14,043 nt of DNA from Christensenella sp. UBA1385 (GCA_002305755.1 DBQV01000003.1:2709-16751), one strand, 5' to 3'; numbered from the stretch's first letter, positions 1 through 7,716 are shown. The notes: generated from the letters alone by a model not told the origin. Made by a program: numbers and translations.

Positions 1-15
1 TGTGACAAATAACAC

Positions 16-44
16 TTGAAATCCCCCTCCGGCAGGGCTATAAT
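16..44 (+). promoter_or_regulatory. sigma-A type promoter of the Tat-exported cysteine protein gene
   Basis: A -35 box TTGAAA (16-21) and a perfect -10 box TATAAT (39-44) are separated by 17 bp. Transcription should start near 51, giving a leader of about 20 nt before the ATG at 70. An in-frame TTG start at 16 would lie inside the -35 box, so the promoter rules it out as the true start. Confidence 0.75.
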
Positions 45-69
45 GAACGCACCAAAGAATGGAGGATAT

Positions 70-717
70 ATGAAGATGGAAAAGTTCCAAACCCGCCGTG
101 AGTTTCTGAAGTCGACCGGCAAGCTGGTGGCAGGCGTTGCAGTGGCCTCCGCGCTGAACCCGGTGATGGATGTGCTGGCCGAGAAGAACGAGTCGGTTGC
201 GGCCCCCGCCTATCCCTGGACCTATTCCAAGCTGGACCCCAGTGCGGCCCAGGAGCGCGGATACAGGGGCTATTATGAAAAGGGCGGCTGCGCGCGCGGC
301 GTGGCGGATGCCATCATCGGCCAGCTGGCGGACAATGTGGGCTATCCCTTCAATCAGATCCCGATCGATATGTATGCCATCGGCGCGACCGGCTACGGCA
401 TAGGCAGCCTCTGCGGCTCGCTGGCCGGCGCCGTGAACGCTATCGGCCTTGTCTGCGGCCCTGAAGACGCCGCAAAGATCAGGGACGAGCTGTTCGCCTG
501 GTACCGCAAGGCCGAGCTGCCCATCTATCAGCCCAAGCTGGAGAGCATTCAGACCGTGGCCAAGTCCGTCAACTGCGACGAGTCCGTCACCACCTACATG
601 AAGGCCGCGGGCATCGACACCATGAAGGACGAGCGCCGCAAGGAGCGCTGCGCGGGCGTGACCGGCGACGTCGCCAAGAAGACCGTCGAGCTGCTCAACG
701 CGCACTTCAACCTGTGA
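70..717 (+). CDS. Tat-exported C_GCAxxG_C_C-type redox protein
   Basis: A 215-residue protein with a twin-arginine signal: TRREFLK at residues 8-14 followed by a hydrophobic stretch (about 18-30) suggests folded export, perhaps with a bound cofactor. The mature part has GGCARG (Cys74), a Gly-rich stretch leading to LCGSLAGAVNAIGL (Cys115) and further Cys at 129, 169 and 194. This spacing resembles the C_GCAxxG_C_C / split-Soret-associated family, thought to be redox-active; no CXXCH haem motif is present. The function is therefore a family-level guess. The start at 70 is chosen because GGAGG lies at 61-65 and the promoter ends just upstream. An alternative Met at 76 has a 10-nt spacer to the same ribosome binding site. 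The gene is monocistronic, with its own promoter and terminator. Confidence 0.72.
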   Translation: MKMEKFQTRREFLKSTGKLVAGVAVASALNPVMDVLAEKNESVAAPAYPWTYSKLDPSAAQERGYRGYYEKGGCARGVADAIIGQLADNVGYPFNQIPIDMYAIGATGYGIGSLCGSLAGAVNAIGLVCGPEDAAKIRDELFAWYRKAELPIYQPKLESIQTVAKSVNCDESVTTYMKAAGIDTMKDERRKERCAGVTGDVAKKTVELLNAHFNL

Positions 718-737
718 TCGGTCAGCATCCATACATT

Positions 738-775
738 CGGCCCCGTTCATCGCTGAACGGGGCCGATGCCTTTTT
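738..775 (+). terminator. intrinsic terminator of the Tat redox protein gene
   Basis: A perfect 12-bp stem (738-749 with 754-765) with loop TCGC is followed by five T at 771-775. A flanking GCATC (725-729) / GATGC (765-769) pair could extend it. On the opposite strand, where the DUF554 gene ends at 786, the tail is not T-rich, so termination there is likely weaker. Confidence 0.8.
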
Positions 776-785
776 GGGATCCAGG

Positions 786-1478
786 CTAAAGCAGCTTCAT
801 CAGCGCGGCGGCGAAGGGAGCGAGCGCCAGCGCGGGCAGCATGTCCGCCACCTTGATGCGCGTCAGGCCCAGCATGTTGAGGCCGAGCGCCAGGATCAGC
901 GCCGAGCCTGCGCCGCTGATGGCCGCGATGGACTGCCCCGTGAGCAGAGGCGCGACCAAGCCGGCCAGCAGCGCGATCAGCCCCTGAAAAGCCAGCACAG
1001 AGAGAGCCGACAGCATCACGCCGATGCCCAGCGCCCCCGCGAGCAGCACGGAGGAGACGAAATCAAGCGCTGATTTTGCAAAGAGGATGCTGTGGTCCCC
1101 TTCCAGGCCGGAGCGCAGCGAGCCGGTGACTGCCATCGCGCCTACGCAAAACAGCAGCGTGGCCGTGACGAAGCCTTCACCCAGCGCCCCGGCGCCGCCA
1201 TTGGAGGCACTGCGAGCTCTTCTGTCCAGCCCCTCGCCAAGACGCTTCACCGCGGCGTCGATGCCGAGCGCGGTGCCCAGGGCCGTGCCCGGCACCAGCG
1301 CCAAAATGAGCGCCATGCTGTCCGTGCCGGTCAGGCCCGCGATGCCGATGGCCAGCACACACAGCGCGAGTGCCTGCATGATCCCTTCCCTGAGTTTCTC
1401 CGGCATGCCGCGCCGCAGCAGCAGTCCCAGCGCGCTGCCCGCAGTGATAGCCAGCGCGTTGACAAGTACACCCAGCAT
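786..1478 (-). CDS. DUF554 family integral membrane protein
   Basis: A 230-residue, strongly hydrophobic protein with roughly six or seven membrane segments. It opens with MLGVLVNALAITAGSALG, followed by a MPEKLREGIMQAL segment. The central GEGFVTATLLFCVGAMAVTG, the GLEGDHSIL segment and the C-terminal GLNMLGLTRIKVADMLPAL are the hallmark blocks of DUF554 (YdfK-like) proteins. The biochemical role of this family is not established; a transport role is often assumed. Length is normal for the family. The ATG at 1478 is preceded by AGGAGGGG at about 7 nt. A possible extended -10 promoter lies at 1520-1528. The downstream neighbour is convergent, so this is a single-gene unit. Confidence 0.85.
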   Translation of the reverse strand: MLGVLVNALAITAGSALGLLLRRGMPEKLREGIMQALALCVLAIGIAGLTGTDSMALILALVPGTALGTALGIDAAVKRLGEGLDRRARSASNGGAGALGEGFVTATLLFCVGAMAVTGSLRSGLEGDHSILFAKSALDFVSSVLLAGALGIGVMLSALSVLAFQGLIALLAGLVAPLLTGQSIAAISGAGSALILALGLNMLGLTRIKVADMLPALALAPFAAALMKLL

Positions 1479-1519
1479 AAGCCCCTCCTGCGATCCGCTT
1501 CAGCCCTTCGGCTAAGGGC

Positions 1520-1528
1520 ATTGTAGCA
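1520..1528 (-). promoter_or_regulatory. possible extended -10 promoter of the DUF554 gene
   Basis: Read on the minus strand, TGC-TACAAT forms an extended -10 element (1528 to 1520). This gives a start near 1513 and a leader of about 35 nt. The best -35 candidate 17 bp upstream is poor (TTTTCC), so the call rests on the extended -10. The predicted leader contains a small GCCCTT/AAGGGC hairpin (1503-1519). Confidence 0.4.
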
Positions 1529-1640
1529 CAGGCGCGGCCAGTGGAAAACGCCGCTGTACAGCCGCCGCGCGATGTGATAAATTCAGATCAGCAACAGGCG
1601 CATTACGCAGACATCGGATACCGATCAAGGAGGAAGTGAC

Positions 1641-2495
1641 ATGCTGTACAATAGGCTTGGCCGGACCGGCCTGAAGGTTTCGTCGGTGGTTTTCGGCGGG
1701 ATCGTGAACATGAATGAGACGCAGCGGGATGCCGATCGCTTCGTGGCGGAGGCCATCGACCGCGGGGTCAACTATTTTGACGTGGCCCCCAGCTACGGCG
1801 ACGCGCAGCTGCGCCTGGGCCCGGCGCTGGCCCCCTACCGCAAGGACGTATACCTCGCCTGCAAGACCACGGTGAGGGAGGCGGAAGGCGCCAGGCGGGA
1901 GATGGATGAATCCTTCCGCCTGCTCAGGACCGATCACTTCGACGTGTTTCAGCTTCATGCCCTGGCCGCGGACGAGGATCTTGACCGGGCCTTTGGCCCC
2001 GGCGGCATCATGGAGCTGCTGGTGAAGGCGAAGGAAGAGGGCAAGGTGCGCCATATCGGTTTCTCCGCGCACAGTGAGGACGTGGCCCTGCGCGCGCTGT
2101 CGCTCTATCCCTTTGAGACCGTGCTGTTTCCGATGAACTGGGCGCTGGGCATCGACACCGGCTGGGGCGACAGGATCGCGGAGGAGATCAGAAAGCGGGG
2201 CATCGGCCTGCTGGCCATGAAGACGCTGGTGCGCCGCAAATGGCGCGAAGGGGAGGAGAAGGCCTACCCCAAGTCCTGGTGCCAGCCGCTGTTTGGCGAT
2301 GAGGAGCTGAGCGTGGCGGCCATGAAGTACGGCGTGTATAAAGGGGCGGCCACACTGGTGCCGCCCGGCAACATCGAGCACCTGCGCTTCATGATGGACC
2401 ATGCGGATCGAGCCTTTTTGGAGCCGCTCAGCGAAAAGGAATGGGCCAGGCTGAGAAGCGAGGCCGCGCTGGTCAGGGACGAGCTGATATTCTGA
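1641..2495 (+). CDS. aldo/keto reductase
   Basis: A 284-residue NAD(P)H-dependent oxidoreductase of the aldo/keto reductase fold, reducing carbonyl groups of an unknown substrate in the cytoplasm. The opening LGRTGLKVSSVVFGG is typical of the family. The catalytic tetrad can be placed as Asp47 and Tyr52 (FDVAPSYG), Lys75 (ACKTT) and His106 (QLHAL). The block GKVRHIGFSAH is the usual mid-barrel strand. Many clostridial relatives carry a C-terminal ferredoxin-like 4Fe-4S segment; this protein ends without a cysteine cluster. The start is set by AAGGAGGAAGTGAC directly before the ATG. It stands alone, with no clear promoter found in 1560-1640, and converges on htpG. Confidence 0.88.
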   Translation: MLYNRLGRTGLKVSSVVFGGIVNMNETQRDADRFVAEAIDRGVNYFDVAPSYGDAQLRLGPALAPYRKDVYLACKTTVREAEGARREMDESFRLLRTDHFDVFQLHALAADEDLDRAFGPGGIMELLVKAKEEGKVRHIGFSAHSEDVALRALSLYPFETVLFPMNWALGIDTGWGDRIAEEIRKRGIGLLAMKTLVRRKWREGEEKAYPKSWCQPLFGDEELSVAAMKYGVYKGAATLVPPGNIEHLRFMMDHADRAFLEPLSEKEWARLRSEAALVRDELIF

Positions 2496-2508
2496 AGAAA
2501 ATATAAAG

Positions 2509-2540
2509 AAAAGGGGCGGCGCGCTCGCGCCGGCCCTTTT
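2509..2540. terminator. bidirectional terminator between the aldo/keto reductase gene and htpG
   Basis: A GC-rich stem (2509-2522 with 2527-2540, loop GCTC, one G-G mismatch) has a T-run at 2537-2541 on the plus strand. On the minus strand it has TTTTCTTTATATT from the A-rich left flank. It can therefore end transcripts from both converging genes. Confidence 0.78.
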
Positions 2541-2581
2541 TATATAGGTTTAACCAAAATGTTTATTTGCCGCTGCCGGCA

Positions 2582-4477
2582 TTATTCCGTCAGCACGTCC
2601 AGCAGCTTGTTGCTGCGCTTTAAGAAGTTTTTCAGCTCTTCCTTTTCCAGCGGGCGGCTCTGCAGCTTGGCCAGGTCGTAGATCTGCTGCTGCATCAGCT
2701 TCCTGATCTCGCCGTCCTCCATCTTCGCCACGCGCTGCACGGTGGGGCTGCGGCGGTTGAGCACCAGGGTGTAGCGGTCCGGCATCTGGAAGCTCTGTCC
2801 GTAGACCACGCTCATTTCCTTGAAGCGGCGCATCTGCTCATCCTCGGTGAGTATGGCGGGCAGGTCCGCGTCAGCCAGCGATTCCAGCTTCACTTCCAGC
2901 TCCTTGTTGTCAAGCGCGGCGCGGAAGCTGTCCTGAAGCTCGCTCTGGTTCAGCTCCTTGCCCTCCTCGCTCTCCTCCACCAGGCCGGCGGTGTCGCTGT
3001 CCACGCGCACGAAGCTTAGCTCCACGCCCTCGGCGCTCTCCAGGAAGCCCATGAAGTTGATGTCGATCAGGCTGTCCATCACGGCCACGTCGATGCCGCG
3101 CGCCGTGTACAGCGCGATACCGGCGGCCTGCCTGTTTTCATCGGTGCAGTAGAAGGCCTTTTTCTGTGTCTTCTCGTCGTTGCGGGCCTTGTATTCGCTG
3201 ATGGTCAGGTATTCACCCGCGGTGGTCTTCAGCAGCAGGCTGTCCTTCACCATGTCGTAGAACTTGCGGTCGCGCAGGCAGCCGTACTTGATGAAGGGGT
3301 TGATGTCGTCCCAATAGCGCTGATAATCCTCACGCTCGGTGTTGAACAGGCCGTTCAGGCGGTCGGCCACCTTCTTGGTGATGTGGGCCGACAGCTTGCG
3401 CACATAGCCGTCGTTCTGCAGGAAGCTGCGGGAAACGTTGAGCGGCAGGTCCGGGCAGTCGATCACGCCCTTGAGCAGCATCAGGAACTCGGGGATGACC
3501 TCCTTGATGTTGTCCGCCACGAAGACCTGGCGGTTGAACAGCTTGATTTCACCCTCCTGCCCGGCCAGATCGCGCTTGATGGGCGGGAAATAGAGGATGC
3601 CCTTGAGGTTGAAGGGATAGTCCACATTCAGATGCACCCAGAAGAGCGGCTCCTCAAAGGTGTTGAAGAGCTTGCGGTAATTCTCCTTATACTCCTCCGC
3701 CGTCACATCCTTGGGGGATTTGAGCCAGATGGGGTTCGTCTCGTTGATGGGCGCCGGCGCCGCCTTCTCGGGGGGCACGGTCTCCTCCCCGTCCTCATCC
3801 TTCTTATCCTTCTTTTCCTGCCTGGCCTTTTCGGCGGCCTCCTGCGCTCGTTTGTCGGCCTCTACGTCCACAAAGTAGATGGGCACGGACATGTAGCCGC
3901 AGTAGCGGTTGAGCACCTCGCGGGTGCGGTAGCCGTCCAGAAACTCTTTCTCCTCCTCGGAGATGTGGAGGGTGACGGTGGTGCCGCGGGTCTGCCTGCT
4001 GCCCTGCGACATGCTGAAGGCCATGCCGTCCTCGCTCTCCCACAGCACGCTCTGCGCGCCCTCCTGCCAGGAAAGCGTATCGATGCTCACCTTGTCGGCG
4101 GCCATGAAGGCGGAGTAGAACCCCAGGCCAAAGTGGCCGATGATGCCGGATTGGTCGCCGCCTGTGTAGTTTTTGAGGAACTCCTCGGCGCTTGAGAAGG
4201 CCACCTGGTTGATGTAGCGGTCCACCTCGTCGCCGGTCATGCCGATGCCGTTGTCGCTGAAGGCGATGGTGCCCGCTTCCTTATCCACGGTCACGGTCAC
4301 GCGCAGGTCTTCCTCGGCGCCCTTGCCCATCATTCTGTATTTGCTGATGGCGTCCACGCCGTTGGACACCAGCTCCCTGATGAAAATGTCCTTGTCGGAA
4401 TACAGCCAGCGCTTGATCACCGGCATGATGTTTTGGGCGTCTATGCTGATATTGCCCTGTCTGATCGCTTCGCTCAT
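2582..4477 (-). CDS. htpG: molecular chaperone HtpG (Hsp90)
   Basis: A 631-residue cytosolic Hsp90 homodimer that couples ATP hydrolysis to late client-protein folding. The N-terminal GHKL ATPase domain (about 1-205) shows ELVSNGVDA (Glu35 catalytic, Asn39 Mg-binding), SDNGIGM (Asp75, adenine contact) and GHFGLGFYSAF (114-124, lid/ATP loop). A charged linker rich in Lys, Glu and Asp spans about 206-246, longer than is common in bacterial HtpG. The middle domain begins at INETNPIW and contains DLPLNVSR, whose Arg corresponds to the ATP-sensing arginine. The C-terminal dimerisation part (about 500-631) lacks the eukaryotic MEEVD tail, as expected. Overall length is normal. The ATG at 4477 follows GGAGGG at 4483-4488. 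Upstream lie a promoter and a perfect CIRCE, pointing to HrcA control. Confidence 0.96.
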   Translation of the reverse strand: MSEAIRQGNISIDAQNIMPVIKRWLYSDKDIFIRELVSNGVDAISKYRMMGKGAEEDLRVTVTVDKEAGTIAFSDNGIGMTGDEVDRYINQVAFSSAEEFLKNYTGGDQSGIIGHFGLGFYSAFMAADKVSIDTLSWQEGAQSVLWESEDGMAFSMSQGSRQTRGTTVTLHISEEEKEFLDGYRTREVLNRYCGYMSVPIYFVDVEADKRAQEAAEKARQEKKDKKDEDGEETVPPEKAAPAPINETNPIWLKSPKDVTAEEYKENYRKLFNTFEEPLFWVHLNVDYPFNLKGILYFPPIKRDLAGQEGEIKLFNRQVFVADNIKEVIPEFLMLLKGVIDCPDLPLNVSRSFLQNDGYVRKLSAHITKKVADRLNGLFNTEREDYQRYWDDINPFIKYGCLRDRKFYDMVKDSLLLKTTAGEYLTISEYKARNDEKTQKKAFYCTDENRQAAGIALYTARGIDVAVMDSLIDINFMGFLESAEGVELSFVRVDSDTAGLVEESEEGKELNQSELQDSFRAALDNKELEVKLESLADADLPAILTEDEQMRRFKEMSVVYGQSFQMPDRYTLVLNRRSPTVQRVAKMEDGEIRKLMQQQIYDLAKLQSRPLEKEELKNFLKRSNKLLDVLTE

Positions 4478-4490
4478 GATTTCCCTCCAT

Positions 4491-4502
4491 GGGGCAAGCC
4501 CC
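4491..4502 (-). other. small leader hairpin with CUUG loop before the htpG ribosome binding site
   Basis: The predicted htpG leader contains GGGG-CUUG-CCCC, a 4-bp stem with a stable CUUG tetraloop. It sits only a few bases upstream of the GGAGGG ribosome binding site. It could be an mRNA 5' stabiliser or simply chance; no function is shown. Confidence 0.35.
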
Positions 4503-4518
4503 GTATCGTTCGGCTCTC

Positions 4519-4547
4519 AGTATAGCACCGCGCGGAGGTCAAAGCAA
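4519..4547 (-). promoter_or_regulatory. htpG promoter
   Basis: On the minus strand, -35 TTGCTT (4547-4542), a 17-bp spacer and -10 TATACT (4524-4519) with an extended TGC immediately before it. The start is predicted near 4512, giving a leader of about 35 nt. The CIRCE ends 7 bp upstream of this -35 box. Confidence 0.65.
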
Positions 4548-4554
4548 GCGATTT

Positions 4555-4581
4555 TTAGCACTCAAACTAATAGAGTGCTAA
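4555..4581. promoter_or_regulatory. CIRCE element (HrcA operator) between htpG and the XRE regulator gene
   Basis: A perfect consensus inverted repeat: TTAGCACTC (4555-4563), 9-bp spacer AAACTAATA, GAGTGCTAA (4573-4581). CIRCE is bound by the heat-shock repressor HrcA. Here it lies between two divergent promoters, exactly 7 bp from the htpG -35 box (4547) and 7 bp from the XRE-gene -35 box (4589). Confidence 0.95.
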
Positions 4582-4588
4582 TTCCGCC

Positions 4589-4617
4589 TTGACAGGGTAT
4601 CGCGCGCGTGCTATCCT
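4589..4617 (+). promoter_or_regulatory. promoter of the XRE/S24-like regulator gene
   Basis: A perfect -35 TTGACA (4589-4594), a 17-bp spacer and -10 TATCCT (4612-4617, four of six matches). The start is predicted near 4624. It lies 7 bp to the right of the CIRCE. Confidence 0.65.
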
Positions 4618-4651
4618 TCGCGTGAAATCAGGCTCAAAGTGAGGGATTTAT

Positions 4652-5377
4652 ATGAGCAGACTTGGCGATCTGATCAAGCTGGAGCGCACGCGCCGCGGGC
4701 TGGAGCCCAAGGCCGTGGCCAAAAAGGCGGGCATCAGCGTAGGCTACCTGCTGGAGGTGGAGGCCGGCACGCGCATCATCCGGGACGATCAGGCGCGCCG
4801 CATCCTGAAGACCATGGGGATGGAGCAGCCGCAGGAGACTGACTTTACGCTGGACGATATCGCCAGCACCGTGGACCTGCAGAGCGCCATGCCCCGCGCC
4901 GTGCAGGGCGTGCAGAAGAAAAAGGCCGAAAAGGCTGAGGCCGGGGATGCGAAGGGCGGCGAGGGGCTGGCCGGCTCCATCTGGCTGGACGCGCTCTCGG
5001 GCGTGCTGCAGCATGTGCCCATCTACAATGCCGTGATGAAGGAGGTAGGCAGCCGCCTGCTGCCCGTACAGGACGGCAAGGTGGAGGGCGCGCCCAAGGA
5101 CAAGGTATATTACTTTAAGGCCCCGGATGACGATCTGCGCGGCTTCCGCGTGCACCGAGGCGATCTGGTGCTGGTGGTGCCCGCCAGCGCCCCGCAGGAC
5201 GGGGCCATCATGCTGATCGAGACGCCGCAGGGCAAGCTGCTGCGCATGGTCAAAATTCTGCCCCGCTTTCAGGCGATGCTGCAGAAATACGATCAGGCCT
5301 TCGAAAGCGAGATCGTGAACATCGCCGACCTGAAGGTGGTGGGCCGCTGCGTGCGGCTGGAGGCGGAGCTTTCATAA
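4652..5377 (+). CDS. XRE-family regulator with degenerate S24/LexA-like C-terminal domain
   Basis: A 241-residue cytosolic DNA-binding protein. Residues 4-58 form a helix-turn-helix of the XRE/Cro type (AVAKKAGISVGYLLEVEAG). A Lys/Ala-rich linker at about 85-105 follows. Residues about 118-237 resemble the LexA/S24 fold: VPIYNAV, HRGDLVLV and GKLLRMVKIL. The catalytic positions appear lost. Aligned from the GDLVLV block, the GDSM serine is Asp161 (DDDL), and the position of the catalytic lysine is Leu197. Self-cleavage is thus unlikely, and the domain probably serves dimerisation or ligand sensing (inference). GAGGG at 4641-4645 precedes the ATG by 6 nt. It diverges from htpG across a CIRCE, so it may itself belong to the heat-shock regulon. 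Its targets are unknown. Confidence 0.8.
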   Translation: MSRLGDLIKLERTRRGLEPKAVAKKAGISVGYLLEVEAGTRIIRDDQARRILKTMGMEQPQETDFTLDDIASTVDLQSAMPRAVQGVQKKKAEKAEAGDAKGGEGLAGSIWLDALSGVLQHVPIYNAVMKEVGSRLLPVQDGKVEGAPKDKVYYFKAPDDDLRGFRVHRGDLVLVVPASAPQDGAIMLIETPQGKLLRMVKILPRFQAMLQKYDQAFESEIVNIADLKVVGRCVRLEAELS

Positions 5378-5409
5378 AAAGCGGGTGGAGCGTATGAAAA
5401 AGGAGCGTT

Positions 5410-6474
<1,065 letters not shown>

Positions 6475-6480
6475 GCGGCG

Positions 6481-6509
6481 ATTATAAGGCATCGCAGGAT
6501 GATTTGCCA
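6481..6509 (-). promoter_or_regulatory. mutY promoter, predicted leaderless
   Basis: On the minus strand a perfect -10 TATAAT (6486-6481) lies 17 bp from TGGCAA (6509-6504; CTGGCA with 18 bp is an alternative). Seven bases below the -10 is the A of the ATG at 6474. The -35 hexamer is the same six base pairs used by the divergent plus-strand promoter. Confidence 0.55.
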
Positions 6510-6531
6510 GAGGGGTGGTTTCATGTATAAT
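6504..6531 (+). promoter_or_regulatory. strong promoter facing the structured RNA region
   Basis: TTGCCA (6504-6509, five of six matches), a 16-bp spacer and a perfect TATAAT (6526-6531). The start is predicted near 6538. No protein gene begins within the next 290 bp; a GC-rich multi-hairpin segment follows at once. Confidence 0.65.
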
Positions 6532-6537
6532 AACTGC

Positions 6538-6676
6538 CTGTGAGGAGGATCGGCGTCAGGGCAGCGAACGCTGCCGCCCCAGGTTGGGCCCAAACGCGGG
6601 CCCGAAGGTTTTATAGCGCAGGGCTGTTGCGCCCTGTAGGTCTGCGGGTTTCCCCGCAAGCACTTGTATAAAACAA
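6538..6676 (+). ncRNA. unassigned structured RNA or structured leader
   Basis: About 140 nt of dense complementarity follow a strong promoter. The stems are GGCAGC/GCTGCC (6560-6565 with 6570-6575), GGGCCC/GGGCCC (6586-6591 with 6598-6603), CAGGGC/GCCCTG (6619-6624 with 6631-6636) and TGCGGG/CCCGCA (6643-6648 with 6653-6658). The last two are enclosed by a perfect long-range 8-bp helix GTTTTATA (6608-6615) with TATAAAAC (6667-6674). A competing pairing GCCC (6576-6579) / GGGC (6586-6589) could rearrange the middle. No convincing reading frame or start codon follows the GGAGG at 6545. It lacks the conserved core of SRP RNA and does not look like a single long 6S-type hairpin. No T-run terminator follows, so it may instead be the 5' part of the downstream peptidase mRNA. 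The 3' end is a guess. Confidence 0.5.
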
Positions 6677-6834
6677 CATGGAGTAGTAAAAGTAATATAT
6701 TGCTATATAGACTCATACACGTCCTGCGTATTGATATAAAAGACAAATACCAATGCGTCTCAATAAAATCGATCAAATGACGGAGAGTGTTCCATTACAG
6801 GTGCAATTGGCTTTTACATTGAAAGGAAAAGAAA
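6677..6834. other. AT-rich spacer before the peptidase gene
   Basis: A sharp drop in GC separates the structured segment from the peptidase gene. There are several TATA-like runs (6695-6709, 6734-6740) and a TACATT at 6815-6820, but no hexamer pair good enough to call a promoter, and no terminator. Short open frames here lack ribosome binding sites and run into the peptidase gene out of frame. Confidence 0.4.
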
Positions 6835-7623
6835 ATGAAAAAACTGATTGTATTCGCCTTGGCTTCTGTTCTTCTCTTTGGCGCCGTGCCGGCCTTGGCC
6901 GAGGCTGCCGTGATCGAAAACTCCTTTTCACCCGCCTATTCGGATGAGATGAAGATCCCCTATACCGTTGACCTGAGCCCGGAGGACGGCGCGGACAGCG
7001 TCGAGCGCATGGGCGACCATCAGGACAGCCCCTATTTCCGCCATCCCGATTTCTTCCATATGGAAGACACCGATACCCTGACCATCCTCACGGGCTTCCG
7101 TACCCAGCAGCAGACCAGCGAGTGGAGCTGCGGCGTCAGCAGCGTGCTGATGGCGCTGGATTGGTACGGGCTGCTGGGCGACCATAATGAAGAGTCTCTG
7201 GCCGCCTTCCGCGAAAACGGCCTGACCCCCGGCGCGACCACCACCCGGGGCATGATCGAGATGCTGGAGGACGTTGGAGGGCTTGACATCTATTCGGCCT
7301 TTGACGCGGGCGAGCAGGCCGGCGAGGTATTTACGCTGGATCTTGTCAAAACCACCCTGTCTGAGGGCAAGCCCATCCTGATCGGCTGGAACGATTGGGG
7401 CGGCCACTGGCAGGTGATCATCGGCTACGACACCATGGGCACCGAGATCCAGCAGGATGACGTGCTGATCGTGGCCGATCCTTACGACACCACGGATCAC
7501 AGCCAGGATGGCTACGGCATCTACCCCGCTGAGCGATTTCTGTATAACTTTACCTTTTATGACTTCTTCCCGGAGGAAGAACTGAACGACTGGTGCTTCA
7601 TCGTGCCGAGCCTGAAAAAATAA
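6835..7623 (+). CDS. secreted C39/papain-like cysteine peptidase
   Basis: A 262-residue protein with a Sec signal peptide: MKK, a hydrophobic core, then AxA cleavage after PALA (residue 22). The mature part carries the peptidase C39-like fold signature. Gln91-93 in the TQQQ stretch supply the oxyanion Gln, SEWSCGVSSVLMALDWYG holds the nucleophile Cys99, GGHWQVIIGYD holds His191, and Asp215 in VADPYD completes the triad. The N-terminal stretch 23-80 has no motif I recognise. There are no ABC or transmembrane domains, so this is not a bacteriocin exporter; it is probably a free extracellular hydrolase or transglutaminase-like enzyme of unknown substrate. AAAGG lies about 9 nt before the ATG at 6835. 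It stands alone, followed by tandem terminators. The promoter is unclear; the strong start at 6538 may read into it. Confidence 0.8.
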   Translation: MKKLIVFALASVLLFGAVPALAEAAVIENSFSPAYSDEMKIPYTVDLSPEDGADSVERMGDHQDSPYFRHPDFFHMEDTDTLTILTGFRTQQQTSEWSCGVSSVLMALDWYGLLGDHNEESLAAFRENGLTPGATTTRGMIEMLEDVGGLDIYSAFDAGEQAGEVFTLDLVKTTLSEGKPILIGWNDWGGHWQVIIGYDTMGTEIQQDDVLIVADPYDTTDHSQDGYGIYPAERFLYNFTFYDFFPEEELNDWCFIVPSLKK

Positions 7624-7659
7624 CGGCTCCTCTGCCGATCCCTCTCACACAAACGCTTC

Positions 7660-7694
7660 CGCCCTCTCAGCTCCGCTCGAGAGGGCGCTTTCTT
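7660..7694 (+). terminator. first terminator after the peptidase gene
   Basis: A perfect 9-bp stem CGCCCTCTC/GAGAGGGCG (7660-7668 with 7679-7687), a 10-nt loop and the tail CTTTCTT. Confidence 0.65.
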
Positions 7695-7716
7695 GCCGCC
7701 ATCCGGCAAATTTTTT
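7693..7716 (+). terminator. second, tandem terminator upstream of groES
   Basis: Stem TTGCCG/CGGCAA (7693-7698 with 7704-7709), loop CCATC, then A and six T (7711-7716). It overlaps the tail of the previous hairpin and lies only 11 bp before the groES -35 box, insulating the heat-shock promoter from read-through. Confidence 0.72.

Noticed and set aside
1..15. A CRP/FNR-like half-site (TGTGACAAATAACAC) before the first promoter
   Set aside because: Only three base pairs of dyad symmetry are visible and the site is cut by the window edge, so no regulator can be supported.
1512..2402. A 296-codon minus-strand frame opposite the aldo/keto reductase gene
   Set aside because: The opposite strand encodes a complete aldo/keto reductase with all four catalytic residues; the antisense translation is His/Arg/Ala-rich and lacks a ribosome binding site.
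3383..4195. A 270-codon plus-strand frame inside htpG
   Set aside because: It is antisense to conserved HtpG sequence with no start signal; the His/Leu/Val-rich translation matches no family.
6753..6947. A 64-codon plus-strand frame overlapping the start of the peptidase gene
   Set aside because: It has no ribosome binding site, runs out of frame through the signal-peptide region and shows no domain.
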